This document shows positions 25,097 to 34,140 of a stretch of DNA of 64,000 nucleotides, piece after piece (position 1 is the stretch's first letter; every line of letters begins with the position of its first letter). The position numbers were made by a program, and so were the translations under genes. The stretch spans positions 1 to 64,000 of the forward strand of contig JANSWY010000016.1 in NCBI GenBank assembly GCA_024743255.1. Reading direction: 5' to 3'. The notes under the pieces were generated by a model. That model saw only the letters and a program-made list of their open reading frames with translations, did not search any database and was not told where the DNA came from. The DNA comes from a bacterium. GTDB lineage: Bacteria; Bacteroidota; Bacteroidia; Cytophagales; Cyclobacteriaceae.

Positions 25097-25993
25097 TTAT
25101 TTCTTAAGCTCGTAAGCCACAACCTTATTGTCAAAAAACGTTGGTACTAAAACTAAATTTTTCTCCGCAATGTACTCAATATCAGCGGAATTAGCGTCAT
25201 TTTTTGTGTCTAGCAAAAGAGTCTTCTCCCCAGTAGACATGACGTAATAAATTTCTCCATTCCAATTGGAAACTAAGTAATCATCTCCAACCGCTTCCAC
25301 ACCATCACCACCAGGTATTGCCGTAGCAATTGTTTTTATTGATCTGTCTGCCGTGCTAATCTCTTTAAATTCACCTGATCCAAATGTTGCTAACATGAGT
25401 TTGTTGCCTTGATGAAATAAGCCATTTGGTCCGCCAAGAGTACTGTCGCTTAACCATGTGGTTACGGTACCTCCAGAAGCCATGTGGATCTTATTGGTAT
25501 TGGAGTCTGATATATAAATGTTTCCTTCTGAGTCGATTGAGATGTCGTTCAAAAATTGAGCATCTTCTATTGGCCATCTATTAGTGATTTTTGATTCAGC
25601 AATGCTTATTTCAACAAGCTCAGTAATGTTTGTAACATACAGATTGCCATTACTGATCCCCATTCCTTTGGGTGCATCCAGTCCTGTGATCCATTTTTCT
25701 TCCAATATTTCGCCTTCTAAAGACATCTTGGAAATAAAGCCATCACCATCTTTCGCTGTAGGTGGGACACCTCCAATGTTTGAAACATATAAGATGCCTT
25801 CTTCCGCAGCATATATTACGCTTTCAGATGTAATCATTGTAGAGTCAGACTCCCACTTTTTTTCCAGGGTAGGCTTGGATACAACTTCCGTGGTTGTCGG
25901 TTCCTGAGTTGATTCTGTTGTTTGTTTGGTTTGGCAAGACCATACCATAATCGATCCTAAAACAAGGATGAGTAAAGTTGATTTAGTTGTCAT
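25097..25993 (-). CDS. SMP-30/NHL-like beta-propeller lipoprotein
   Basis: From the ATG at 25993 (MTTKSTLLILVLGSIMVWSC) this is a 298-residue lipoprotein; the upstream Met at 26026 would place 11 extra residues before the signal. Lipobox Cys in VWSC. The propeller part shows repeated blades with LYVSNIGG, LYVTNITEL, IYISDSNTNKI, LMLATFGSG and YLVSNWNGEIY, like SMP-30/gluconolactonase and NHL proteins. Catalytic metal ligands of SMP-30 enzymes are not obvious, so a sensor or binding role is as likely as lactonase activity. Confidence 0.75.
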   Translation of the reverse strand: MTTKSTLLILVLGSIMVWSCQTKQTTESTQEPTTTEVVSKPTLEKKWESDSTMITSESVIYAAEEGILYVSNIGGVPPTAKDGDGFISKMSLEGEILEEKWITGLDAPKGMGISNGNLYVTNITELVEISIAESKITNRWPIEDAQFLNDISIDSEGNIYISDSNTNKIHMASGGTVTTWLSDSTLGGPNGLFHQGNKLMLATFGSGEFKEISTADRSIKTIATAIPGGDGVEAVGDDYLVSNWNGEIYYVMSTGEKTLLLDTKNDANSADIEYIAEKNLVLVPTFFDNKVVAYELKK

Positions 25994-26124
25994 GTTTCGT
26001 ATTGGTTTGCTTAAAGATAGTGTCAACCGTCAAAACAAAAAAAATGGCGCTTATTAAATGCTCATTTCTTGTTACAGGATTAATGCTTATTTTCGGGATG
26101 GAATTTTAATTAGAACTAAACAAT

Positions 26125-27759
26125 ATGAAGCCTAACCACTTATTAGCTGGGATAGCTATTCTTGCGTTATCCTGTGGTGAATCAACCACTGAAACTACCC
26201 CAGGTAAGGTAGATCAAGAAAAAATCAAGAATCATCTGGTCACTCTGTCGTCTGATGAATTTTTAGGGAGAAAACCATTTACTGAAGGTGAAACTAAAAC
26301 GGTTAACTATCTGGTAGAAGAAGTTAAGAAACTGAAATTAGAGCCAGGAAATGGCGATTCTTATACTCAGGAAGTAAAGCTTGTTGAACTGGATGCAAAG
26401 CCAAGTGCTGCTATTGCAGTAAGTGGAAATGGAAATGATATATCTCTTACGTTGGGAGATGATTTTGTTGCTTATACCGAACGCGTTGAAGAAAGAGTTG
26501 AACTGAAAGATTCTGAACTAATTTTTGCGGGATATGGAGTAGTAGCACCAGAGTATAACTGGAATGACTATGAAGGATTGGATGTCGCTGGTAAAACTGT
26601 AGTTGTTTTAGTGAATGATCCTGGGTTCGGTTCTGGTGACAGCACTTTATTTAAAGGTGATGTCATGACTTACTATGGAAGATGGACATACAAATATGAA
26701 GAGGCGAGAAGACAAGGAGCAGCAGGAGTATTGATTGTTCATGAGACCGTACCTGCAGGATACCCATGGACCGTAGTAAGGAATTCATGGAGTGGAGCTA
26801 GTTTGTATTTAGATTCTGAAGGTGGAGGAGATGACAGGCCACAGTTATTAGGTTGGTTGACTCGTGATAAGGCGATTGAGATTTTTAAGGCCTCAGGTAA
26901 AGATTTATCAAACTTTAATTCAAAATCTAAAGCTGCTGATTTCAAAGCAATTCCTCTTGGAATGAATATCTCTATTGATATTGAAAATGGTATCAAAAAG
27001 GATGTTTCTAAGAATGTAGTAGCAAAGATTACTGGAAGTAAGAATCCAGATGAGTATGTGATTTATTCGGCTCACTGGGATCACCTTGGAGTAGGTATAC
27101 CAATCGATGGTGATTCGATCTATAATGGTGCACATGATAATGGATCGGGATCATCAGTGATGTTGGCAATTGCTGAGCAGTTTGCAAAAGGACCAAAACC
27201 TGATAGAACGGTTGTTTTCTTATGGGTAACTGCTGAAGAGCAAGGATTACTGGGGTCAGCTTACTATGCTGAAAATCCAATATTTGAACCAAGCAAAACC
27301 ATCGCTAACATTAATATGGATGGAATCAATTATTACGGTTTGATGAAAGACCTTACGATTGTAGGATATGGTCAATCTGAATTAGATGATATCGCGGGAG
27401 CAATTGCGGAGAAACAGGGAAGATATGTGATTCCGGATCCTGAGCCGGGGAAAGGCTATTTCTTTAGATCAGATCACTTCAATTTTGCTAAAGTAGGTAT
27501 CCCTGCAATTTTCGCATATGGAAGTTATGAGTCGATGGATAAAGGAGTTGATTATGTGAAGCAATTATCTGATAAATACAATCAAACTATGTACCACAGG
27601 CCTCAGGATGAGTATTCTGAAGACTGGGACCTAAGTGGAATGCAGCAGGATGGACAGTTATTCTATGAGATGGGATTACAAATTTCTACATCTGGGTTTA
27701 ATGTGTCATGGAAAGAAGGTTCTGAATTTAAATCAATTAGAGAGACTAGTTTGAAGTAA
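26125..27759 (+). CDS. M28-family metallopeptidase, lipoprotein
   Basis: A 544-residue envelope aminopeptidase. The N-terminus MKPNHLLAGIAILALSC is a lipoprotein signal with Cys17. A protease-associated (PA) insert spans roughly 130-260 (FAGYGVVAPEYNWNDYEG, GAAGVLIVHET). The two-zinc catalytic domain shows SAHWDHLG, AHDNGSGS, TAEEQGLLGS, NINMDG and SDHFNFAKVGIP, giving the H, D, E, D, H ligand set and the catalytic Glu. It probably trims peptides on the cell surface or in the periplasm. Terminator at 27784-27810. Confidence 0.93.
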   Translation: MKPNHLLAGIAILALSCGESTTETTPGKVDQEKIKNHLVTLSSDEFLGRKPFTEGETKTVNYLVEEVKKLKLEPGNGDSYTQEVKLVELDAKPSAAIAVSGNGNDISLTLGDDFVAYTERVEERVELKDSELIFAGYGVVAPEYNWNDYEGLDVAGKTVVVLVNDPGFGSGDSTLFKGDVMTYYGRWTYKYEEARRQGAAGVLIVHETVPAGYPWTVVRNSWSGASLYLDSEGGGDDRPQLLGWLTRDKAIEIFKASGKDLSNFNSKSKAADFKAIPLGMNISIDIENGIKKDVSKNVVAKITGSKNPDEYVIYSAHWDHLGVGIPIDGDSIYNGAHDNGSGSSVMLAIAEQFAKGPKPDRTVVFLWVTAEEQGLLGSAYYAENPIFEPSKTIANINMDGINYYGLMKDLTIVGYGQSELDDIAGAIAEKQGRYVIPDPEPGKGYFFRSDHFNFAKVGIPAIFAYGSYESMDKGVDYVKQLSDKYNQTMYHRPQDEYSEDWDLSGMQQDGQLFYEMGLQISTSGFNVSWKEGSEFKSIRETSLK

Positions 27760-27783
27760 ATCAAACTTGGAAAAATATATTGA

Positions 27784-27810
27784 GGTCAGGGTTTTGCTCT
27801 GGCCTTTTTT
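27784..27810 (+). terminator. Rho-independent terminator of the M28 peptidase gene
   Basis: GGTCAG (27784-27789) with CTGGCC (27799-27804), one G-U pair, then six T. Confidence 0.75.
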
Positions 27811-27845
27811 GGTTAGTTCTTCGTTCTTTGGCTCTAATGTATGAT

Positions 27846-28415
27846 TTATTGTATTGAGATATCAAGATGCGATAAGAGACCAACTAGCCCTGGGTAGGAG
27901 AATCTGGCCTTTTTTATGTTATTGTCATTGGGATTTATAATGTAATTGATTGATGTGCTGAAATCTGCTTTAGTAAGATTGGTTCGATCAAAATTTGCAC
28001 CGGTGAAATCACATTTGTCGAATCTTGTCTGCTCGCAATTTGCTTCAGATAAATCAGCTTCTTTGAATGAACATTCTATAATGGCCTTCTTGCTTAGAGA
28101 TCTCTGGAAGAATGAGCAAAGGTCTAACTGACAATTGGAGAATTGAACCTCAAACATAAAGTCGTTACAATGTTCAAACTGTAGGCCGATCATTTTGCAA
28201 TCTTTGAAATTTACATTTTTGAATGAGGTCAGATTGATGTTGGAGTTGCTTAAATCGCATTCAATAAATTCACAATCGACAAACACAACCTCTTTCAGGG
28301 AAGCATTGGAGAAATTGCAATTTCTGAAGGTGCAATCTTCGTACTCGCCAATGCTTATTGGGTTGGTTTGGTAATTTATGGAATTGAATTCCTCTCCTTC
28401 AATATATTTTTCCAT
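27846..28415 (-). CDS. Pentapeptide-repeat protein, Qnr/McbG-like
   Basis: A 189-residue protein from MEKYIEGEEF (an ATG three codons upstream at 28424 is also possible). Repeats of the A(D/N)LXX/F type fill residues 20-165: CTFRN CNFSN ASLKE, CEFIE CDLSN, CSFKE ADLSE, CDFTG ANFDR TNLTK ADFST. These build a right-handed quadrilateral helix. Length and repeat layout resemble Qnr and McbG topoisomerase-protecting proteins, but many pentapeptide proteins have other roles. Residues near 105-112 (FFQRSLSKK) interrupt the repeats as a loop might. Confidence 0.85.
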   Translation of the reverse strand: MEKYIEGEEFNSINYQTNPISIGEYEDCTFRNCNFSNASLKEVVFVDCEFIECDLSNSNINLTSFKNVNFKDCKMIGLQFEHCNDFMFEVQFSNCQLDLCSFFQRSLSKKAIIECSFKEADLSEANCEQTRFDKCDFTGANFDRTNLTKADFSTSINYIINPNDNNIKKARFSYPGLVGLLSHLDISIQ

Positions 28416-28534
28416 ACTGCGCAAGATTGATCAAATCGATTTAAATTAATTGATAATTATTGCTTTTTTGTAGTTTGTGCAACCGGTCACTTATTATTGA
28501 GTCTTATGTTTGGGTTGACTAAAACAGTATTCTA

Positions 28535-29191
28535 ATGTCGAAGAAATTAAATTGGTCCAATTATTTTATTGAACTTCTAATCGTAATTATAGGTATAACT
28601 GTGGCATTTTGGCTCAACAATTTGGCCAGTACCGGTAAAGAGAAAAAGCTGGAAGAAACATTCATCAATGATCTAAAGGAAGATTTGCAGAAAGACTCTA
28701 TTCTGTTGGTTCATAAAATTAGATTTAATGAGGACAAGATTGAAAGACTAAAAAGGGGTTTTATTATCCTACAGAAGGATAAAAATCAGGAACAACTGGA
28801 TAGTGTGATAGCAATGAGCAATCTGATTGGGAATTATGATTTCTTCAATTCTGAAAGTTACATGCTTGGTTCGCTACTGCAGAGTGGAGACATAAAATTA
28901 ATTACTTCAAGACCTATTAAGAAAGAGCTTATCAAGTTGATTAAACTATATGATATTATTGACGAAAGTCAAAAAAATCACCTCCAGGCACTTGATAACA
29001 ACTACTTTCCTGCATTGATGACCCGGTTGGATTTGGTGACAGATAAAACGAATGACCCGGATTGGTTTTATAGTGTGCAAATGAGGAACTATTTCGCATT
29101 TTCTATGAATGATGTCAATAACATCGTTGGGCAGTATAAGTATGCCTTAAAGCAGATTAACGTTGTTTTGAGGGAGATTGATCAATATTAG
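28535..29191 (+). CDS. DUF6090-like membrane-anchored protein
   Basis: A 218-residue protein with one N-terminal membrane segment (YFIELLIVIIGITVAFWLNNL, about 10-30) and a long helical extracytoplasmic or cytoplasmic part with predicted coiled-coil (KEKKLEETFINDLKEDLQKD). The opening pattern is typical of DUF6090 proteins, common and often multicopy in Bacteroidota, of unknown function. Its 3' end overlaps the convergent gene 29157-29876 by 35 bp. Confidence 0.7.
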   Translation: MSKKLNWSNYFIELLIVIIGITVAFWLNNLASTGKEKKLEETFINDLKEDLQKDSILLVHKIRFNEDKIERLKRGFIILQKDKNQEQLDSVIAMSNLIGNYDFFNSESYMLGSLLQSGDIKLITSRPIKKELIKLIKLYDIIDESQKNHLQALDNNYFPALMTRLDLVTDKTNDPDWFYSVQMRNYFAFSMNDVNNIVGQYKYALKQINVVLREIDQY

Positions 29192-29876
29192 GTGGAAGCA
29201 AAATAGACTTGCTTAATTTTCTAAAGTTTTCAACATCCTGACTCTTCAACTTAAGAATCTGCTTCAATTCCTTCTTGCTAGGACTTAAAAGAAACGATTC
29301 AATTCTCGTACTATCTGTTATCATGACAGTATCTATGTCGGTGATTTCCTTCAGTGTTTCAATTTCACTTAATCTTACAAGAGGCCTGATAGACAACTTT
29401 CTATTATTGAAGGAGAGCAGTGAGACATGCCAGTTGTTTTTAGACAATTTGCTGTTTAGCATATAGTGCCCTTTTAACTTCCTTATTTTCTGATCCTTAA
29501 TCGAAAATATGGTATCTGTGAAAACTGATTGACCATAAATGGAATCACCTAGTAACTCTAATTTAATTTTTAGCTGCCCTAAATCAATAAGTGTATTCTT
29601 TTCCTTAAAAAGAGAGGAGTCATTTACATCGATTTCTAATGAATCTATTTGAGACACAAATTCATGGTAGGACCATTTCCAGATTGTAGTTTTATCTATG
29701 ACCATATAAGAGCTATCCTCTTTGTCAAAATAGGAGCCCCTCAATTTGATCGGGATTTTCTGAAGGTCGGTTTTGTTGTTTGGTTGAGGTTCCTCAAACT
29801 CTACTGATGGTGAATGGCCACAACTTAAAGTGATTAGAAAGAGAAATGATTGAAGAGATATTCTGATAAAGTGCAT
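29157..29876 (-). CDS. Lipoprotein of unknown function
   Basis: A 239-residue lipoprotein; the signal MHFIRISLQSFLFLITLSC ends at Cys19. The mature domain begins with a GSYFDKEDSSYMVIDKTTIW segment that suggests a small beta-barrel of the lipocalin kind, followed by further strands and a basic C-terminus rich in Lys (KKELKQILKLKSQ). No family recognised. The last 35 bp overlap the convergent DUF6090-like gene. Confidence 0.6.
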   Translation of the reverse strand: MHFIRISLQSFLFLITLSCGHSPSVEFEEPQPNNKTDLQKIPIKLRGSYFDKEDSSYMVIDKTTIWKWSYHEFVSQIDSLEIDVNDSSLFKEKNTLIDLGQLKIKLELLGDSIYGQSVFTDTIFSIKDQKIRKLKGHYMLNSKLSKNNWHVSLLSFNNRKLSIRPLVRLSEIETLKEITDIDTVMITDSTRIESFLLSPSKKELKQILKLKSQDVENFRKLSKSILLPPNIDQSPSKQR

Positions 29877-29895
29877 TGAACAATTTTAATAAAAA

Positions 29896-30342
29896 TCACT
29901 CAGCTTTCTCTATATCATTCTTAGAAGCCAATTTGGTTCTGATAGATGTAGCGTTCTCCGCGGAAACATGTAACCAGTCAAGAGCGGAATCCAGGGAGTG
30001 AAAAATCATTACCACAATGTTTTTGTCGTGGGCTTGTTTGGCATAATTATGTGCTACTTCAAAATCTTCATATTGGGAAAGGCTAGTAACCATTGCACCC
30101 TGGAAGCTTGTGTACTGGTGATGATTCTTATCTAAAACTGAAAGAATTTCCTTGAGGTCATCTACAGATAAATTAGGAAAAGTAGCCTCGCTGAGATCCG
30201 TCAGCATGGATATCGCTTTGTTTGTGGGGATTGGTGCGTAAAGCTCTTCTTGCGCTTTGAGAATAAATTCTTTGTTGAATGCTCCTGTGTACTTCTCTAC
30301 AATCAGCGACCCCTCTTCGTACGTCCAGTTCTTATAGTCCAA
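29896..30342 (-). CDS. STAS/SpoIIAA-like domain protein
   Basis: A 148-residue single-domain cytoplasmic protein. Alternating strands and helices (GSLIVEKYTGAF, ISMLTDLSEATFPNL, QGAMVTSLSQYEDFEVAHNYAKQ, NIVVMIFHSLDSALDWL) match the SpoIIAA-like/STAS-related fold seen in many Bacteroidota small proteins. The phosphorylatable Ser of true anti-anti-sigma factors is not evident. It lies 113 bp downstream of the AraC-family gene on the same strand. Confidence 0.55.
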   Translation of the reverse strand: MDYKNWTYEEGSLIVEKYTGAFNKEFILKAQEELYAPIPTNKAISMLTDLSEATFPNLSVDDLKEILSVLDKNHHQYTSFQGAMVTSLSQYEDFEVAHNYAKQAHDKNIVVMIFHSLDSALDWLHVSAENATSIRTKLASKNDIEKAE

Positions 30343-30455
30343 GTCGAGAAATAATTTGCGTAATTTTAGGGATTACAGTTTCAATGTAATCATTTCCTTT
30401 AGTGAAAGCAACAAAGTCACTTACGTGTGCATAACTAAAGGATTAACAAGAAGGT

Positions 30456-31505
30456 TCAAAGAAAACTCCTGAATTTCACAGGTGTTTTACCAAACCACTT
30501 TTTGAAGGCTGTAACGAAGGAACTGGACTCTGTATATCCCATTAGATAGCTCACTTCTTTTATGGTTAGATCTTTTTTGAGGTATGTTACAGCGAGTTCC
30601 TTTTTTATATTTTCCAGTAATGATCCAAAAGTTGTATCCTCATTTTTTAATTTCCTTTGAATGGTTCTTGGCGTCATATGAAGGTTACTGGCAACATCCT
30701 CAATAGATGGGAAGGTGGGATCAATCAGTGAGTAAATTATGGTGTTCACTTTTTGACTAAACTCTGGACTTGACATTTGCTGCCGTTTCACCCGATCACA
30801 AGCTACTTGCTCTAAAGTGAGTAACATTTCATAATCAGAATAGATAATTGGCTGTTCAAGGATTGAATTCTCAAACTTCAAAAACACTTCGTTTTCGGAT
30901 CTAACAGGAACGGCTCCCAGTATTCTTTCGTACTCATTTGTGTTTTCTAGTTCGAAGTTTAATACAATGGCATCTGGTTTGATTGATTTGCCAATGAGGT
31001 AATAGATTTCTTTCACTGCATAGGCCATTGAGGCGACCATTATATGTTTAGATCCAGAGGGGAATTGCGACTTTAAAGTTGAGTTTACATTGAAAATTAG
31101 TTTGAAATGTTGGTTTTCATTTTCAATAATCATCTCAAATCCATTGGTCACAAGATTAAAAAAGTCGCAACCTTTTTGAAGTGCTTCACCAACTGTTCTG
31201 CTATTTTGGATCAGCTGTCCAACAAGTCCCATTGCAGCTACATTGTACAACTCCCCAACATGCAAACCAATATTCTTATCACCGGTTTTCTGTTCCAAGA
31301 ACTCATACAATTTTGCCAAATGTACCAGAGGAACCATTTCATCCTGACCACCGCTCCCTGGGTCTAAGTCATTGATTCCAAGGAAATGGGCAATTGTCGA
31401 ACTAGAAACCCCTCTCTGTTCTGCAAACAGAATCAAGCTCACTAGTAAAGACCGACTGACTAGCAGATTATCCATACTTAAATGTATTGAGCAATTCTTT
31501 GCCAT
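30456..31505 (-). CDS. AraC-family transcriptional regulator with arabinose-binding-like sensor domain
   Basis: A 349-residue regulator. Residues about 20-210 match the OruR/AraC sensor type (LLVSLILFAEQRGVS, IGLHVGELYN, AMGLVGQLIQNSRTVGEALQ). The C-terminal 100 residues carry the double HTH: VASNLHMTPRTIQRKLKNED and EVSYLMGYTESSSFVTAFKKWFGKTP. A later start at Met11 (31475) would fit the family equally well. It is divergent from the small membrane protein gene at 31604. The gap holds ATGTCG twice with 21-bp spacing (31513-31539), a suitable AraC operator. Effector unknown. Confidence 0.9.
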   Translation of the reverse strand: MAKNCSIHLSMDNLLVSRSLLVSLILFAEQRGVSSSTIAHFLGINDLDPGSGGQDEMVPLVHLAKLYEFLEQKTGDKNIGLHVGELYNVAAMGLVGQLIQNSRTVGEALQKGCDFFNLVTNGFEMIIENENQHFKLIFNVNSTLKSQFPSGSKHIMVASMAYAVKEIYYLIGKSIKPDAIVLNFELENTNEYERILGAVPVRSENEVFLKFENSILEQPIIYSDYEMLLTLEQVACDRVKRQQMSSPEFSQKVNTIIYSLIDPTFPSIEDVASNLHMTPRTIQRKLKNEDTTFGSLLENIKKELAVTYLKKDLTIKEVSYLMGYTESSSFVTAFKKWFGKTPVKFRSFL

Positions 31506-31512
31506 AAAAGAG

Positions 31513-31539
31513 ATGTCGCAAATTGGTAATTATATGTCG
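31513..31539 (+). promoter_or_regulatory. ATGTCG direct repeat, 21-bp period, putative AraC operator
   Basis: ATGTCGCAAAT at 31513-31523 and ATGTCGTGAAT at 31534-31544 differ at two positions and are exactly two helical turns apart. They lie in the 98-bp gap between the divergent AraC regulator and the membrane protein gene. AraC-family dimers typically bind such direct repeats. Confidence 0.5.
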
Positions 31540-31603
31540 TGAATTATTAATGTTTCATTATTCAATTCCAATCAGTTTTGTAAAAAACAAAAGAATAAGT
31601 CTG

Positions 31604-31990
31604 ATGAAAGAATTAAAGTTATGGTTGGGGTTGAACGCAGGTTTTTCGACTGCCAGTGGATTAGTGGCAATTATTTTCAATAAAGGTATACAAGAAGCTT
31701 TTGGTTTCCATGAACCAACAGTGCTTCCGGGGCTAGGAGTAGGATTGATTTTGTTTGGAGCCTATTTGTTGTTTGTGATTTCAAGGAAGGCACATGATAG
31801 AAATGTGGTCAATTCAATTTGTTATGCAGATGCTGGATGGGTAATAGGGAGTATAGTAATAGTGGGGTTTTCAATATTTCAGTTGAGCATGACAGGATAT
31901 ATCACAATTTCTATAATTGCTCTAATTGTAGCAGTTTTTGGATATCAGCAGTTCCGTTACAATAAATTACTTCACAGTAATCGTTCGTAG
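31604..31990 (+). CDS. Small four-helix membrane protein
   Basis: A 128-residue integral membrane protein from MKELKLWLGLN; a longer in-frame start at 31523 would run through the operator region and is rejected. Four hydrophobic segments are visible (AGFSTASGLVAIIF, LGVGLILFGAYLLFVI, AGWVIGSIVIVGFSIF, ITISIIALIVAVFGY). Function unknown. Divergent arrangement with the AraC regulator makes it the likely regulated target. Its last 19 bp overlap the GNAT gene on the other strand. Confidence 0.7.
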   Translation: MKELKLWLGLNAGFSTASGLVAIIFNKGIQEAFGFHEPTVLPGLGVGLILFGAYLLFVISRKAHDRNVVNSICYADAGWVIGSIVIVGFSIFQLSMTGYITISIIALIVAVFGYQQFRYNKLLHSNRS

Positions 31991-32442
31991 TATTTGGCTC
32001 CTTCAACAGGGTTGTAACGATAGGAGGCGATTTCGTAAAAACCTTCTTTTTCATAAAGTTTTGTCGCACTCTCCATTGTTTTGATTGTGTCCAATCTCAT
32101 ACGTGTGTATCCCAGGTCTCTGGCAATTTCAAAGGATTTTAATAACATGTCCTTGCCAAGCCCTTTACCTCTTGCCTCACCTCTGAGGTACATTCTTTTT
32201 AGCTCACAAATGTGATCTTCAAATAACCTGATTCCTACACAACCAACTGGTTTATTGTCCAATTTCACCAAAATTACTGCGCCCTGAGGTCTGCTGTATT
32301 GTTTGGTAAGGTCCATTAATTCTTCTTCAAATCCTTGAAAGCCAAGGTCAAATTCAAGGGAGGAGGCATATTCATTGAATAAGACCCCTGCCAGTTGGTA
32401 ATCTGTTTCTGAGGAAACTTCTATGAGTTGCGTATTATCCAT
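31972..32442 (-). CDS. GNAT-family N-acetyltransferase
   Basis: A 156-residue acetyltransferase. The acetyl-CoA pyrophosphate loop is visible as LRGEARGKGLGKDML (R-G-x-G-x-G/A), preceded by the core strand VGCVGIRLFEDHICELKRMYL and followed by LGYTRMRLDTIKTMESATKLYEKEGF, the conserved last motif. Substrate cannot be told. It has no clear operon partner; the next minus-strand gene begins 75 bp upstream. Confidence 0.88.
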   Translation of the reverse strand: MDNTQLIEVSSETDYQLAGVLFNEYASSLEFDLGFQGFEEELMDLTKQYSRPQGAVILVKLDNKPVGCVGIRLFEDHICELKRMYLRGEARGKGLGKDMLLKSFEIARDLGYTRMRLDTIKTMESATKLYEKEGFYEIASYRYNPVEGAKYYERLL

Positions 32443-32516
32443 TTGTTATGTCGTGTGCTGCTTGTACGCTTAATTCTGAGCTTAAACTTAATAAAGGGAG
32501 TTTATAATGCAATGGT

Positions 32517-33188
32517 TTAACTTTTGATTGTATCCCACGCGTCATGAACTAAATCGATCATTTCATTGTAATTGCTGAAAAATAAGTTGTGATCACTCTC
32601 ATATTCAAAATGGTTCGCAATTATTTTCTCCATAGACATTCCACCATTTCCAATTAAGTCAGGTGCCTTCTCTTTGACCTGTAGTGAAACATTTCCATTT
32701 GCATCAACCGAACCGACATAAGATTTTGGTAAGTTAAATATGTAGCTATGATTCAATGAGCTCGCCTTCAATTCGATTCTACCCCAGTAGTCGATATTTC
32801 CTTTTAAGACTGTAGGATAACTTTTTCCAGCAACTAAATGCTGTTTGGCACTTGATTCACAATAACTATATCCATTAGGGTGTATATAGCCAGATAATTT
32901 CAGAGTGTAAGCACTCACGGGTGAATCAGAATTTGCGTATACTGTAAACCTAATGTTAGAAGTTTCGAGGAGTGATAAGTTTTTGTTAGCTAATTGCTGA
33001 AAATCCGGGCTTTGCTGGAAGAGATAATCCGAAATTCTGTAGAACTGTTTATCCTCAAGGAAGGATATTCTTCTTTGTGTTTTTTTGAGCCAAAGCCATC
33101 TGGAAAAACCTCCTTTTTTCAACAGAGATTCCTTTTTTGTTATCAATTGCTCAATGATCTTTTGAGCAGCAAGAATTTCCTCAGTCAT
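32517..33188 (-). CDS. Cytoplasmic protein of unknown function
   Basis: A 223-residue soluble protein. The N-terminal 70 residues are helical and basic (QKIIEQLITKKESLLKKGG, WLWLKKTQRRIS); the middle is beta-rich (YTLKLSGYIHPNGYSYCE, YWGRIELKASS, DANGNVSLQVKEK). No family recognised. It overlaps the upstream metallophosphoesterase gene by 4 bp (ATGA), so the two are translationally coupled and may act together. Confidence 0.65.
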   Translation of the reverse strand: MTEEILAAQKIIEQLITKKESLLKKGGFSRWLWLKKTQRRISFLEDKQFYRISDYLFQQSPDFQQLANKNLSLLETSNIRFTVYANSDSPVSAYTLKLSGYIHPNGYSYCESSAKQHLVAGKSYPTVLKGNIDYWGRIELKASSLNHSYIFNLPKSYVGSVDANGNVSLQVKEKAPDLIGNGGMSMEKIIANHFEYESDHNLFFSNYNEMIDLVHDAWDTIKS

Positions 33189-33685
33189 TTTCTTCCTTTC
33201 GGCCCCAGTTCAATAGCCTGCATATTTTTGATAGTCGCGTTTTCAATATCGAACCTTAAAAGCGTTCTGATCTTATGAAACCCTTGTCTGCCGGCAGCTC
33301 CAGGATTCAGATAAAGAAGTGGTGCTCGCTTGGGATCGGTCATTACTCTTAATATATGTGAGTGACCACATACAAAAACATCCGGCTTAATATCCTCAAT
33401 GATTTTCCTTACTCTTGGATTATAGGATGGAGGTTTACCACCAATATGAGTCATGTATATTTTCATTCCCTCTCTTTCAATTATCAAATCTTCCTGAGTC
33501 GCGGCTTGAATGATGTGATTATCAATGTTCCCATAAACAGCGAAAGTCGGCTTAAATTTCTCCAGATCCTCCAGTACTTGCAATAACCCAATATCCCCAC
33601 CATGCCAGATTTCATCACAATCTTTGAAGTATTCAAATACCTGCTCATCCAGGTAACCATGAGTGTCAGAAATTAGGCCAATTTT
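33185..33685 (-). CDS. YfcE/MJ0936-type metallophosphoesterase
   Basis: A 166-residue phosphodiesterase from MKIGLISDTHGYLDE; an ATG nine codons upstream would add a non-conserved extension. The two-metal site is complete: SDTHG (D, H), IWHGGDIG (D), VYGNIDNH (N, H), THIGG (H) and CGHSHILR (H-x-H). Size fits single-domain YfcE-like enzymes that hydrolyse phosphodiesters such as cyclic nucleotides or artificial substrates; the natural substrate is unknown. Confidence 0.92.
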   Translation of the reverse strand, partial: KIGLISDTHGYLDEQVFEYFKDCDEIWHGGDIGLLQVLEDLEKFKPTFAVYGNIDNHIIQAATQEDLIIEREGMKIYMTHIGGKPPSYNPRVRKIIEDIKPDVFVCGHSHILRVMTDPKRAPLLYLNPGAAGRQGFHKIRTLLRFDIENATIKNMQAIELGPKGRK

Positions 33686-33857
33686 CATAGGAACTAGAAG
33701 AATTTTCATCAAAACTGCTATCGAAAAATGGGATTAACAAATAGATTGGTTAAAGACACAAGACTTATTCACAAAGGATAACAGACAATAGTTCAAGTTT
33801 CGTAACTCGCAAGACCACCGCTAGTGGACAACCACGTAACCCGGAACTCGTTTCCAA

Positions 33858-33920
33858 GTCAACAGTCAACAGTCAACAGTCAACAGTCAACAGTCAACAG
33901 TCAACAGTCAACAGTCAACA
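33858..33920. repeat. Tandem repeat, nine copies of GTCAACA
   Basis: A 63-bp run of nine identical 7-bp units in an intergenic stretch of 428 bp. The flanks (33780-34010) are low-complexity, Cys/Arg-codon-like words such as ACTCGTAACCCGC. Related GTCAAC words also occur at 15540-15570. No coding signal is seen in this gap. Confidence 0.95.
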
Positions 33921-34063
33921 AATCCAACTCGTAACCCGCCAGTCTACCGCAGGTAGACAAACCCGCAACCCGCAACCCTGACAACCGACAACTGTCAACA
34001 GCTGGAGTAAGATCCACAGCAACAGAACCACAATAACATACTAAGGGCACCCAGCATGCGGCT

Positions 34064-34099
34064 AAAAAAAGAAACCAACCCGAATAACGAGCTGGTCTC
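34064..34099 (-). terminator. Terminator of the DUF4476 gene
   Basis: On the minus strand GAGACCAGC pairs with GGTTGGTTTC (positions 34099 to 34071) and is followed by seven T. Its GAAACC...GGTCTC arms resemble the structured units at 14-16.5 kb, but the conserved core is absent. Confidence 0.7.
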
Positions 34100-34140
34100 T
34101 ATCTTATATGGCTAACTACTACTTAAACTATTATTTCTTA

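Noticed and set aside
34064-34099. Tenth copy of the structured RNA unit
   Set aside because: The hairpin arms look similar, but the conserved GTTCCGTAGCTGG core and the TGGCA pair are missing; it is an ordinary terminator.
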